Shown here: piece by piece, positions 41,501 to 52,035 of the stretch
Position numbering within the stretch: the first letter of the stretch is position 1
How the letters are laid out: every line of letters starts with the position of its first letter
Assembly (NCBI GenBank): GCA_014706295.1
Contig: JACSVZ010000002.1
Span: 111,178,930 to 111,242,929 of the forward strand
Source: Lycocorax pyrrhopterus obiensis
Lineage: Eukaryota; Chordata; Aves; Passeriformes; Paradisaeidae
DNA: 64,000 nucleotides
Direction: 5' to 3'
Position numbers and translations under genes: made by a program
The notes under the pieces: model-generated
Database searches by the model: none
The model's input: the letters and a program-made list of their open reading frames with translations, nothing else
Told to the model about the DNA's origin: nothing

Positions 41501-43221
41501 TTAACTGCATGTTCAACACAAGCTGGAGGTGGAAACGAGATGAAGTTAACAGGAAAAATACAGCTCCCAGTGGAGCCACAGCTGAGTGTTTCATGTTCAT
41601 TTCTGTAAACTCAGCTTAGAAAACCTTTTGTCTGCCACAGTTTCAGATGCAGGTAATCGTGCTGACGGTATATTCAGGATAAACCAATATAGGCCACATT
41701 CTGATGTGTGGTCTAAGTGCAGTTTGTGGCCTGAACCCAGTCTGTGGAAACTGCATTTTGAAAGTTCCTTTTTAGAAGTTTATGTTAGAAATAAAAATCA
41801 AAATATTTGGCTATTTAACAGCAAAATATATACCTTTTTCTTAGAATAAATATATGCAAGCGTTTTACATTTTGCAAGCACTAGCCTAAATGAATAAATG
41901 GTAAGTCTTATTTTGGCAATCCATTTTGTCTTTCAGTCCAAAACATTGGATGAGTTCACGCTTACTCTTTCCACAGTTACACAGTTCATATTTGTCACAA
42001 ACACGAAAAAGGAAACAAGGTGACTTGATTTCCACCAAAATTCAGCAATAACAGTTTTCCAAAAATTTTATGTGGTAGCTCCTTTATTTTCCTTTTTGTA
42101 AATGAAGTAAGGAGGTAAAAAATACATCTGTATATATTCCATCTTCTCTGTCACTGCTACATTCCTGATGATCTATTGAAATCGGACTGACACTGGCAAT
42201 CTATGCTGATTGTGCTGAAATAAATACAGTTAAATGTAACATATGTAGTTAAAACATACATGCAGACTTATGCCATGAAATAGATATGTATGTAATTAAA
42301 TGAGTGTAAAATCTAGACCACATGTAGAGGACATTCAGAAATCCATAAAATCAATATATTTGAATCTGGATATATGGTATATCTGCTAATACGTTATTTT
42401 GCCACTACCTAAATGTACTAATTCTAAATGATCTTTGGCTATAAAGTCAACAGACAGACAAAGAAAAAAAATAGTATTTTTTGTAAATTTTGGTATTTGA
42501 GACTGGTAATAGCCTACAGTTTTTACAGCACAAATTTGAGGACAAGCAATAAAAGTAAAAAGATGGCCTGCTTTTAATAATTATAGGCTATGGGTTGCAA
42601 TTTTTAAACCATAGCTCTGAGATCAACAGTGGCTGGTTTTGTGTTAGCTTTTGGTGGGTTTGTTTTTGTGTTTGGTTTTTTTTTTAATTTGGTTCATTAG
42701 TGTGCTTTGAAATGGATTTATGTGACGCGTGCGCTTGTTGTGCTTTAGTTCACATCAGTGAGTGGTCTTGGCGTGCACAAGTTGTTTTCCTTTCAGATGA
42801 CACTAAATTGGAAAATGCACTACAGGAGTGCAGTGTATGTACTTCAGCATGTAGTGATCAACCTGCATGTGGGACCAATCTGGGACTAGTCAAGGCCTTA
42901 ACCTCTGAAATGTGTGTGTTGTGCCTTAATTGTCCAACTCTACAGTTCTGTTCTTAGCGCATTGCAGTACTGGCTAGGATGATGTGAATTGAACAAATGA
43001 TTCTTGGGGTTTTTTTGAGATAGGATCTCTTATTTTCTTCCAGATTTTGTCTTTTTCCTCTGTAGTGTAGGTTTTGTGGTGTTTTCAGTTCAGGAACTCA
43101 GAACTTCATTAAAGCAACAAAATCAATGTAGGATGGAAACACAGAAAAAACTTGAAGTATGAATATAGTTGTTCTGGCAGAAGACATTAAATCTAGCAAA
43201 ACTTGTTTTATTTTTTACCAG
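32553..43221 (+). other. SNTG1: SNTG1 intron 2
   Basis: The intron is 10,669 bases with a strong gtaagt donor and acceptor ATTTTTTACCAG. It contains the LTR-like block around 33.0-33.4 kb and poly-C at 33191. The remaining sequence is AT-rich. The open frames of up to about 100 codons (for example 38530-38847 on the minus strand) have no recognisable domain and I treat them as chance. Confidence 0.9.
32980..33400 (-). mobile_element. Probable solitary endogenous-retrovirus LTR (boundaries uncertain)
   Basis: This block differs from its surroundings. It is richer in GC and CpG (CACGTCCGGG at about 33066), has a 12-base unit GCAATGCGCACC repeated with one change at 33086-33109, and a C12 tract at 33191-33202. 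Read on the minus strand it looks like an LTR: a promoter-like half, then AATAAA (complement of TTTATT near 33040) followed by a TTTCCCTTGTAACTGTGTTTG-type tail. I see no internal retroviral coding sequence on either side, so a solo LTR from recombination is the likeliest form. I could not place the TG...CA ends or a target-site duplication, and I do not name a family. Confidence 0.45.
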
Positions 43222-43278
43222 GAAAGAACAGTAACAATTAGAAGACAGACTGTAGGAGGATTTGGATTAAGTATAAAG
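43222..43278 (+). CDS. SNTG1: SNTG1 coding exon 3: codons 55-73, start of PDZ domain with GFGL loop
   Basis: The exon is 57 bases (19 codons), phase 0 at both ends, between acceptor TTTTACCAG and donor AAG|gtaaga. The encoded peptide ERTVTIRRQTVGGFGLSIK is the first beta strand of the PDZ domain and its carboxylate-binding loop. The loop motif GFGL falls at residues 67-70 and is the part that grips the C-terminus of the partner protein. The exon is too short to stand out as an open frame and was found by looking for the protein sequence that follows exon 2. Confidence 0.97.
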
Positions 43279-44913
43279 GTAAGATGATTTTTTTGTCTAT
43301 TATTCCATATTACACAAAGTGTGTCTTTGTATATAATCAATGTTACTGTTAATGAATGCAAACTCTATTTTAGAGGACTAGAAACAATAGAGGAAACATA
43401 TTCTTGTGTGTTAGATACCGTCACAGCAGGCAACCAGAACTATGCTGCCCTGTGGAGTGGAAGGCAATCATTCCCTTAAAATTCAAGCTGACCAACTCTG
43501 TAATAAGGTTTGATATAAGAGTTGAGAAATGTTTTCAGCTGTATAGATTGTACCTGTGTTCAACTTCCCTCTAATTGAAATAGGTATTAATGAATACTAA
43601 ATTACAGTGGCAGGCACATGGAACAGCCAATAAGTTCATCATCAATTCTCCTACAAAGAATATCACATTAAGTCACTGCAATTCTTTAGTGGGGCAGAAA
43701 GTGTTATTGCTTGCTCGTATTGTTTATTTTTCTGTACATCAGGCACAGACAGCAATTTATCATGTTACCATGTTTTTGCTTTCTTCAGTAAGATTTAAGA
43801 ACATAAACAACTGTATGTGATTCTTTTTAGGAGAGGGGGGAAGGGTTAATAATTTTTGTTATTATAGTCTGTAATTTTGAAAACCTTACCTTAGCTTTGA
43901 ATCTGAGTGTAGACAACAGAAGATTAAGTTTATCTTCTAAACTCAGCAGTTCTTAGTCTCAAGATGACAATGGAAAAAATGAAGTGTACTTCACATGAAT
44001 GCAAAGAGGCCTAAATTATTCATATATAGTGAAAGTATAGATTTTCCTATGAACATCTGCTAGTACTGACCTTATAAGTGACTCATAAGAAGGATTAATG
44101 TGCATTTGTGTTGTCATTGATAAGAATATTGCTGAATAGAAATATTAATTTTTAAAAATGTCTTGGTGTGCTTGCTGTTATCTTGTTGACCCCTGAAGAC
44201 CTATATTCAAGGAAAAGTAATTGCTATTTTGTCACCAAGGTTTCTCATCAGTTTGGTCAACAACACTCACGTTTTTTTTCCTCCAGTATCACTGTAGGTT
44301 ACAGTTCACTGAATAATGATGAAGTAATGAATGTCAGTGTAAAATCAAGTATATGAGGTTTTATTTAGATGGTGCTAAGAAATAACTGCTTGCAGTAAGG
44401 ACTTTAGATGGTTGGAAAACAAATCTCAAGTCAATAAACTTGATTTTATGTATACTTTAAAATGAGTTATCATTTAGAATTAACATTGTTGACGATCTCA
44501 AGATCACATTATGTATTATGTACGTTGCCTAAAATAAAATATCATTGATAAATATAAATTGAATAGTGAATGTGCAATGATCTTTCTTAAATTAGTAGAG
44601 CACAATATTCTTACCTTTTTAGAGTAAGCTATCCATTTTCTAGGATTATTTTATATCATAGATATTTTGATCAAAATTAGCCTGAGTAATGGAAAGGTGG
44701 AGATACATAAAGTCAGATATGAATTGACAATTTTTAATTTTTGAAATAACTAACAGTCAGATGATGAAATACCTTCAAAAATGTCATTAAAGAGAAATCT
44801 CTTTAAAAGAAAGGAAACTCAAACTTGCTTGGATGGCGTAGATTAGATAATGAAAATGACAAGTAGAATTCTGTGGTCTAGGATGTTCTGTAGATGTGTA
44901 TCAGGTATTTATT

Positions 44914-44979
44914 ACTTTAAATTTAAACTTAAATTTAAACTTTAAATTTAAATTTAAATACTTTAAAATTAATTTAAAA
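44914..44979. repeat. TTTAAA-based AT repeat
   Basis: Repeated units of TTTAAATTTAAAC form a self-complementary A/T tract, with TTTAAA palindromes nearly throughout. Confidence 0.85.
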
Positions 44980-46584
44980 AAAATCAATGTATGTGGGACC
45001 TTTTTTGCTAGGTCACTTTATTAGTAATTCTACATTCTCACAAGGAAAGATGGACAAGCAGTTGCATAGCTAAAACATAAAAAAATAATTAATCTAATCT
45101 ATTATTATCATAAATTTAAGCTAGTTGTAAGAAACAGCTTAGAACTGGAACTTATAGTAATTTTCCTTTTTTACTTTAGTAGGCAAACTTTATGAAGACT
45201 CACTGAAATGGATGTTTTATTTATGGCATGAACTGACATGTCAGTTCCAAATACTCTGAAAAGTGCCAGTTTTCTGTTTAAAATGTATTGTTTAATCATG
45301 GTATGCTTCTTCTTGCAGATGAATAAAAATTTGCTGTTTTGTTTTGTTTTGTAAAATTCCTGAACTTTAACAAAGAACTTATATTTGTTATTAATATTAA
45401 ATAGAAATGCAATTATTTTGAAGTTGTGCCAGAAAGTAGAGGTCTACAAGTAACCCTAAAGTAGTGAGAAGGACTGAGGCCTCTCCCCCATGTCTCAGTA
45501 ACTTCCACAGCCCCGTGTACTACAGTAGTTTCTGTTATCTTACTACTCCCAGACTAATTAAAGACAGGGGTTGTTTGAGGACTTGCTTTCTGGCTGTGGT
45601 GTATATCAGAGGATGCAGTTTATCTGAGGTGTTAATTACAGCAGTACAGTGATTAATAACCCTCACTTTAGAATACTCTCTTGTGCTTTGTTATGAATTT
45701 GCCTTGTTTTGGCAATTAGGTCTGGGGCATTATTATGTCTCTTTTTTCTGCTAACTTAAAACACCCATTTACTGTCAGAAATCTCACACGATAAAGTCAC
45801 CTTTTAAATTTCTCTTGAGTCAATTTAGAAAATGTCTTATCCCACTGCAAGTATTTTGGACCCTTGGAATTATCTTTTTTTCTTAAGAGCAGAGGACAAA
45901 TTGATTATCATTCCAAAATTAAGCTAATTTTTTTTTAACTTGTCTATGTGGGAAACTCTCTTCTCTTATAATCCAGGTGTTCCAACTATATTTGTAAAAA
46001 TCAGAAATTCTGCTGATTGCTTAAAAAAACCTGCTTGTAGGATTGACTTTTTTCCAAGACCTAAACTTCAGCCCTTTTAAAAATATATTATAGTCCGCTC
46101 TTTTAAGGTTTGAAAACCTTGTGTTTTGCTGTATGTCTTAACTGAAGTTAGTGTTAAAACTGTGATTGAATTTGAAGCAGACCTGCTCTGGTTTAAACTT
46201 TTCTGGAGGAATTATATTCTCTTTTCTGAAGCCTCTTGTTAAATGTTTGTGTGTGAAGGAATAGCCATGGACAGAGATGTAGAATTTGGTAAGTGTAGTG
46301 TAGTATTTTAGTCATTTATCACATCTCTGACAAGTTTGAGATGCAGAGTTTCGACAAAAGATGCTGCTAAGTGTATGATTTTTGAAAGAACATCCTGTTT
46401 TTTCAATAGTTGGAGTGAAGTGTTCCTGAAGAAATAGGCAACAAAATTGATAGTTCATTAAACAAATTGAGGTTTGCGGTTACAGTCTGACTCCTGGCTA
46501 CCAGGACTCAGTACACTGCCATTTTCCTGCCTCTATTTTGATCATTCTTTTAAAATGGTGAACAGCATCACTGATCTTCTGAGA

Positions 46585-46630
46585 TTCAGTTTGACTTTTC
46601 AGTTTGACTTTTCAGTTTGACTCAGTCAAA
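46585..46630. repeat. Three tandem 13-base repeats ending in an AP-1-like palindrome
   Basis: TTCAGTTTGACTT occurs at 46585-46597 and 46598-46610, and again with its last base changed to C at 46611-46623. The change creates TTTGACTCAGTCAAA (46616-46630), a perfect palindrome around one C that contains TGACTCA, the consensus AP-1 site. Confidence 0.9.
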
Positions 46631-49392
46631 AAATTCAGTGGCAGTAGACCTTAAAGTCATTTTCACTAGTGGAAATGCTGCCTTTTAGTATGAAGTCATG
46701 AAGTCTATTGTCTAACTCTGATGATGGTAAAGTCCAGCAATTAGTCTGATCTTTTATAAACACTTTTCTTTAGAAAATAAAAAAGTAATTTCCTTGTTAT
46801 ACTTAGAGCCAAAAACCCCAAGCCTTTTTTAGTAAAAGTTACTGCTTTCAATTGCCCTATTTTTCATATGTCAAGAAGTTCTGAAAAAAACCCTCACACA
46901 TAAAATCTGGGATAAGATAAAAATCTTTAGGAGTGTATCATATGGAACTTTGAATGGAGGTATGGATGACCTCTCACCAGTAGTGGCCAACATCCAGGAC
47001 AGTGACCTTCAAACAGCTGCCAGTGATTAGAGCTTCCTCTGCCTCTTCTCACAGGACCTCCTCCACAGGTGGGCTGCTGCCATTATTCCAGGCTTAGCCA
47101 TCCCTGCTTCAGGAAAAATGACAAAGAAAATTTGCTTGACAAAGATCAATATCAGAGTCTGGTAGAGGTCTGAGCCATTAAGTCTTCAACACCATTACTT
47201 CATGTATTTTTGTCTGAGGTTATAACTACATGTCCATACTAGACGATGAGAAAATTTAAAGCAGTGGAAAAGTTGCCTCTGTTTCCAGAGGTTTCTTCAG
47301 AAGAGTATCCCCTGAGACTGTAAAACTCGATTTTAGACACACATACATTTTTTCCTCTACAGGACAGAGAATCAAGTATGGAGAATGCAGGATGCAAGGC
47401 TGCAGTATCAACCTGAAGTAGTATTCAACAAGATGTTGGCAGAATATATACAGTTTGCTACACATTGCTAACGGTGACTGGGTATAGATAGGTGGTCAGC
47501 TGTTTTCTGTTTCCCGTTTTGATTTTTTATTTCTTAGAATAGTAGGCACTACATCCTTTTACGAATTTAAAAAGAAGCCTTCATGCAGGTCAGACTCGGA
47601 TGCAATGAGAGGAGATAATTCTCTTCAGTAGGACGTTACTGAAAGCTTCTTCAGACCTGCCGTGTAAATGGATTTTGGTAGATTCAATACAATGAGAGAG
47701 GAATAATCATGTTGTGTGCATTGCAGGCTCGCTTAGTAATAAAAGTAATTTCCTGCTTTAATGGAGCCCTGAGTCTAAGGAGGCAGGGAGGACATTTTAA
47801 ACCTTACACGTCTTTGCTGGGCTTTAAATAGTGCAACATGTGCGTAACATTGGAAGCTTCGAAAGAAAATTACACAGCTATTTTTTTCTGTTTGTTTGAA
47901 AAATTTTGAAAAAAATTTAATTTGTATGTGACTAGAAAATCTGGACGGTATAGGTTAAAACTTAAAAATTTATTGAGCTTGAACTCATTATCTGCAGTGA
48001 AGCCAACTTTTGCTGTTGCTGTTTCTCTGGTGAAAACTACTGAAAGATATTCAACAATCTATGATGCTACAATTTAATTAGTCTGAATGCATCCCTCAGC
48101 CTAACTGAAATGGTAGCCTCTGGTCTTTGTGGAGTCAATACTCAGTCTGTGCTAGAAATACTGATATGTTCCATGCTTGTCAACACTCATCTCATGCCAT
48201 GCCAGTAGAACTTTTCCTGTAGACATATAATTGTTGTAATATTACTGAGATCCCTATTCACTCGGTGTTTGTAGGGACATTTGCATTGATAGCCACTAGC
48301 AGAAGGAACATTTAGCCTATTTAACATTCTACAGTGTCGCAGGAAATTAATCTTTATTCCATGACAGAAAGAGGTGTTGAGTGCAGGAGTCTGTTCAGTT
48401 TCAAACACTTGGTGATTGTATGAAGAAGGGACGTGTGCTGTTCCTTAGGCCATCAAAATACCTGTGTCAGTCCTTTTCACACCTTGACACTAGATGCCTG
48501 GACCTAAAAAAGCCATCATTTCCTAAGTAAAACTGTCTGCTGAAAAGAAGAGTAAGCAAACCCTTAACGAGGATTTGTAGGCCAAACAACAGTGTGGCAG
48601 ACAGTGGTTTCTGGTGACCTGAATTTGTACAGCTTGCACTTGAGTGTACACTATCATGCTCTCTGCAGAGGAAAAAATACTTGTGTCTCTTTATATATTT
48701 GTCTTTACTGTCCTTTAAATTTCCTTTTCATTTAAGATTTATTTTTATTACTTTTTTCTTAAGGACTATAAATGTTTCCAATCCCAACAGGATAAACTGA
48801 ATGAAGCAACAGCATTGAATTGTTGTTGAGCTGTTGAAACTATCATCCGGTTTTCCTTTATTTCTCCCCATTTATTGAACACCTACTGTTCCATTTCTTA
48901 GTGTTTCTTTTTCTGTTCCTTGTTACTTATGCCACTGCTTTCCTCACTCTTGTGTGGCAGACAGAAACAAATAAAGGCTGCTTTTGAGATGAAAAGTCCA
49001 AACCTTCTATCTTGTGCTTTTGTTTACCTCCTTCTAGCCAGCGTGAAAACACAGTGTGGTTGCCATTTTAGTTGGATGGCCATTCTGCTTTTACAGGACA
49101 CATTTCATACATTAAGCACTCCAGAATTCACAGAAACTGATGTCCTTTTTCTTCAAGTCTGGTAGAGTTCTGAATTCAGTTTCCGAGCTAATGATGGCGA
49201 CTGAGAACTTCTTTATGTGAGACAATAAGGAATTAATCACAATCAAATATTCATTAAAAAAAGAGGAAATGCAGGATCAGAGTTATTTTCTCTGTCTCTC
49301 TAAAAACTGCATTCAGAGAAACAGTAAAATATAACTTTAAGCAAAAACATATTTTTAGTGACTGACAAGATTGTCATTTATTCTGTTTTCAG

Positions 49393-49450
49393 GGTGGAGC
49401 AGAACATAATATTCCAGTGGTCATTTCTAAGATTTCCAAAGAACAAAGAG
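49393..49450 (+). CDS. SNTG1: SNTG1 coding exon 4: codons 74-92 and first base of codon 93, PDZ domain
   Basis: The exon has 58 bases between acceptor CTGTTTTCAG and donor AGAG|gtgggt (49451). It encodes GGAEHNIPVVISKISKEQR, the second and third beta strands of the PDZ domain and the loop between them, and leaves one G that starts the next codon. The split codon becomes GCG (alanine) after joining with exon 5, giving ...EQRAELSG... as in the known protein. It is the only coding exon in the window whose end falls inside a codon. Confidence 0.97.
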
Positions 49451-51842
49451 GTGGGTATCAGGTATCAGCTTATTACTCTGTGCTTTAATGTTCTCTTTAA
49501 AGAAAGATGTGTTAAATCTTGAGATTCTTCAGTGTTAAACAAATACTATCAAAAAACAAACCCTTTCTCTCCCATGTCTTTATGATCTCTTCCTCAGAAA
49601 CTTTCTCTGAAAAGGTAGAGAATTGATATTTGGAATAGTTTGTAAAGTCTCCAATGTATTTTTCTTTTTTTATAAAAGATTCTTGTAAAGCATTATTTTT
49701 AAGACGAGAAATAGGAAGGTATTTACAGAACGACAAAGTTAACAAAAGACAATGGTTTAGTGGCTTTCACTTCCCAGTTATTTTCTGTATGCTGTAGCAG
49801 ATCAAATGTTTGCCTCTTAAATCATGGTAACATGGCAGGAGAATGCATGACTTTTTAACCTGATTAGTCAGGTAGTATTGAGATGGGTGGCAAATGGCAG
49901 AACCTTGATAATACCGCTATGTTATTTCACCATTAGGTGCTGAGCTGTGTCAGCCTTTACAGCAGCTCATATGTAGCAAAATTGGTACTGCATAAAGTCT
50001 TGACCATACTTATTTTTAATAATAAGAGAGCTGGTGCTGAATCTCTGTATTAACTGGGAATGTTTTGAAATTACTGGAATGATACATGGATAATAGTTAA
50101 ACAGCTCAAGATGTGCACAATTATGAGGGAGGCAGGTTGTGAATCAGTACTAATATGGTGTATTTAATATCTTTGTTATGTTTGTATTTGTTTGTGTAAG
50201 GCCAGAAATGTAAACTTGGAAACGTTTCCCTCCATCTGTATTGCAATAATTCTAGAACTTAGCTTCTCCTCAACTAAAATGTGCCAGCATAAAAAAAGTC
50301 TCATGTTCACCCACACAGATAAAGAGAGGTGTGGAACAATCAGCATATTGAGAGCTGAAAGCCAGCCCTGAAAGGTAGATGTGAAAGTTTGGGTTAGGGA
50401 GGCTAAGGAGGAGCATGGAATGAGCCCCTAAGGAAGGGCATTAGGTTAACCTTAAGAAATTATACTTGTGACTGCATTCTTTTCAGTATACATATAACTA
50501 AGTAATACGTAAAAATGTGGCATATATTACATGCGGTATCTATTAAAATGCTATTAAGCATTGCAGGAAAAATAAGAAAGATACACTTAAGATTAATTGA
50601 GCACACTGAAGTGCAATTTTATTTTTATCATTATTTTTTTGCTGCAGGAGCTGTTACATTTTTTCTAGCCCCCATACCTAGCTATGATATAATTCATTAC
50701 TGCTTTCAGCAAAAATACTGCTGATTTTTAGGGAGCTAGTTTTGGGACATCTCTTGTGTAGGAGACTGCTCTCCTGAGATGTAGAAAGTGTCATGCCATG
50801 TGCCTGGACTAGGGAACTTTGTCAGAGAAAATACTGTTTGACCCAAAGACTGTGCCTCAAAATAAATCAGAACGTGTGTTCTGCAATAATTTAACAATCC
50901 ATTGTTAAATATAGCTAATAGCTCAAATGAGGATTTGAGTATCATAATTTATGTCAATATGGATTCTAGTTTTACAGCTCATGTAAATAAGTAAAGTTTT
51001 TGGATCAAGTCTGATACTAGCCTTTTCTAGACAGTATCTTCTGTGATGATATGGAATACTATAGATAATAATTGCGTGTAATCCGTTAACATTCCTTAGT
51101 TCTCATGTTGGGGGTTATTAACTTCTTTATAGACACTTAAATGATCTTCGTTATATTTCTGGTATGCTTATAAGGTGTATTTGCACCAGATAGCTCTGAA
51201 ATGGAACACAATGTTTAAAAAATGGAAGTGTAGAATTAGATTTTGTAAATGCCTTTGTGATACAGCTTTGTTTTAAAAATCACGTTCAGTTTGGCTGGTG
51301 ATTTCTTTTTACGATATATTGATTTTCTAGCTCTTCAGCATATATAAGTGTTATCCAGCATCAATAGTCCCTGTTATTTGTCAAAGATGCAGGATCTAAA
51401 GGGTCCTTTATTTTCGGTAAAAGCTTAAAAATTAAATTTGTCATTCATAAGTAGCTCTGGAGTCTCCATGTTGCTTTGTTCTCTTCATAAGAAATGATCT
51501 CTCACAGGCAAATAAGATCTAGTCCTGCAGTCCTTTTCTATTCAGAAAAATATACCACACCTCACCAGAATGGCCTGAAAGGTGCTAGTGACTGATGGAC
51601 GAAGTTTCATAGTCTTGTGCTTGGGCTGTATAGCCTCTTTTATTGTACCACTGATACACTGGTAATTTGGGTTCAAAAAAGAAAATACAAATAATTTATT
51701 TGGAAGTTTTATGTTGGGGTTTTTATCAGGTTTTTGTTTGAAGTTTTAAAAGATTACGCAAAAACAGTAAATAAGAATTCATGTGCACAAAATGTTGGAT
51801 GTTTTGTACAAAGTGAGTGAAAAATATGCTTTCTGTTTTCAG
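49451..51842 (+). other. SNTG1: SNTG1 intron 4
   Basis: The intron is 2,392 bases, phase 1, with donor gtgggt (weaker than consensus) and acceptor TTTCTGTTTTCAG. I see only AT-rich sequence with no repeat of note and no recognisable gene. Confidence 0.9.
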
Positions 51843-51886
51843 CGGAACTTTCAGGTTTGCTCTTTATAGGAGATGCAATTCTACAG
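51843..51886 (+). CDS. SNTG1: SNTG1 coding exon 5: rest of codon 93 to codon 107, PDZ domain
   Basis: The exon is 44 bases between acceptor TGTTTTCAG and a strong donor CAG|gtgagt (51887). With the G carried from exon 4 it reads AELSGLLFIGDAILQ. This is the short alpha-A helix and the following strand of the PDZ domain, including the GD(A/x)IL turn that is typical of PDZ folds. It ends in phase 0. Only 107 bases separate it from exon 6. Confidence 0.97.
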
Positions 51887-51993
51887 GTGAGTAAAACTGC
51901 AAATTATTTTGTCTGTATTTTTCTAGAAAAGTGAAATGAAATCTATGCTTATGAAATGTAGAGTAAGTCTTCTCTTTATCTTTTTAATAACAG
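51887..51993 (+). other. SNTG1: SNTG1 intron 5, unusually short
   Basis: The intron is 107 bases from gtgagt to TTTAATAACAG. It is small compared with the neighbouring introns of 2.4-10.7 kb and splits the PDZ domain between two very small exons of 44 and 42 bases. Confidence 0.95.
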
Positions 51994-52035
51994 ATTAATG
52001 GAATTAATGTGAGAAAATGCAGGCATGAAGAAGTG
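51994..52035 (+). CDS. SNTG1: SNTG1 coding exon 6: codons 108-121, PDZ domain, start of alpha-B helix
   Basis: The exon is 42 bases (14 codons) between acceptor AATAACAG and donor GTG|gtgagc (52036), phase 0. It encodes INGINVRKCRHEEV. The histidine at residue 118 is the first residue of the PDZ alpha-B helix, the position that selects class I ligands (S/T-x-hydrophobic C-termini). The protein should continue with VQVLRNAG, but I do not find that exon in the remaining 12 kb, so it should lie beyond the window. Confidence 0.96.

Larger units (their letters stand above)
43279..49392 (+). other. SNTG1: SNTG1 intron 3
   Basis: The intron is 6,114 bases with donor gtaaga and acceptor TTCTGTTTTCAG. 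It contains an AT-rich repeat at 44914-44979, a TTTTG tract near 45337, a threefold 13-base repeat ending in an AP-1-like palindrome at 46585-46630, and a stretch at about 47580-47880 that looks conserved and non-coding. No coding sequence is recognised. Confidence 0.9.
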
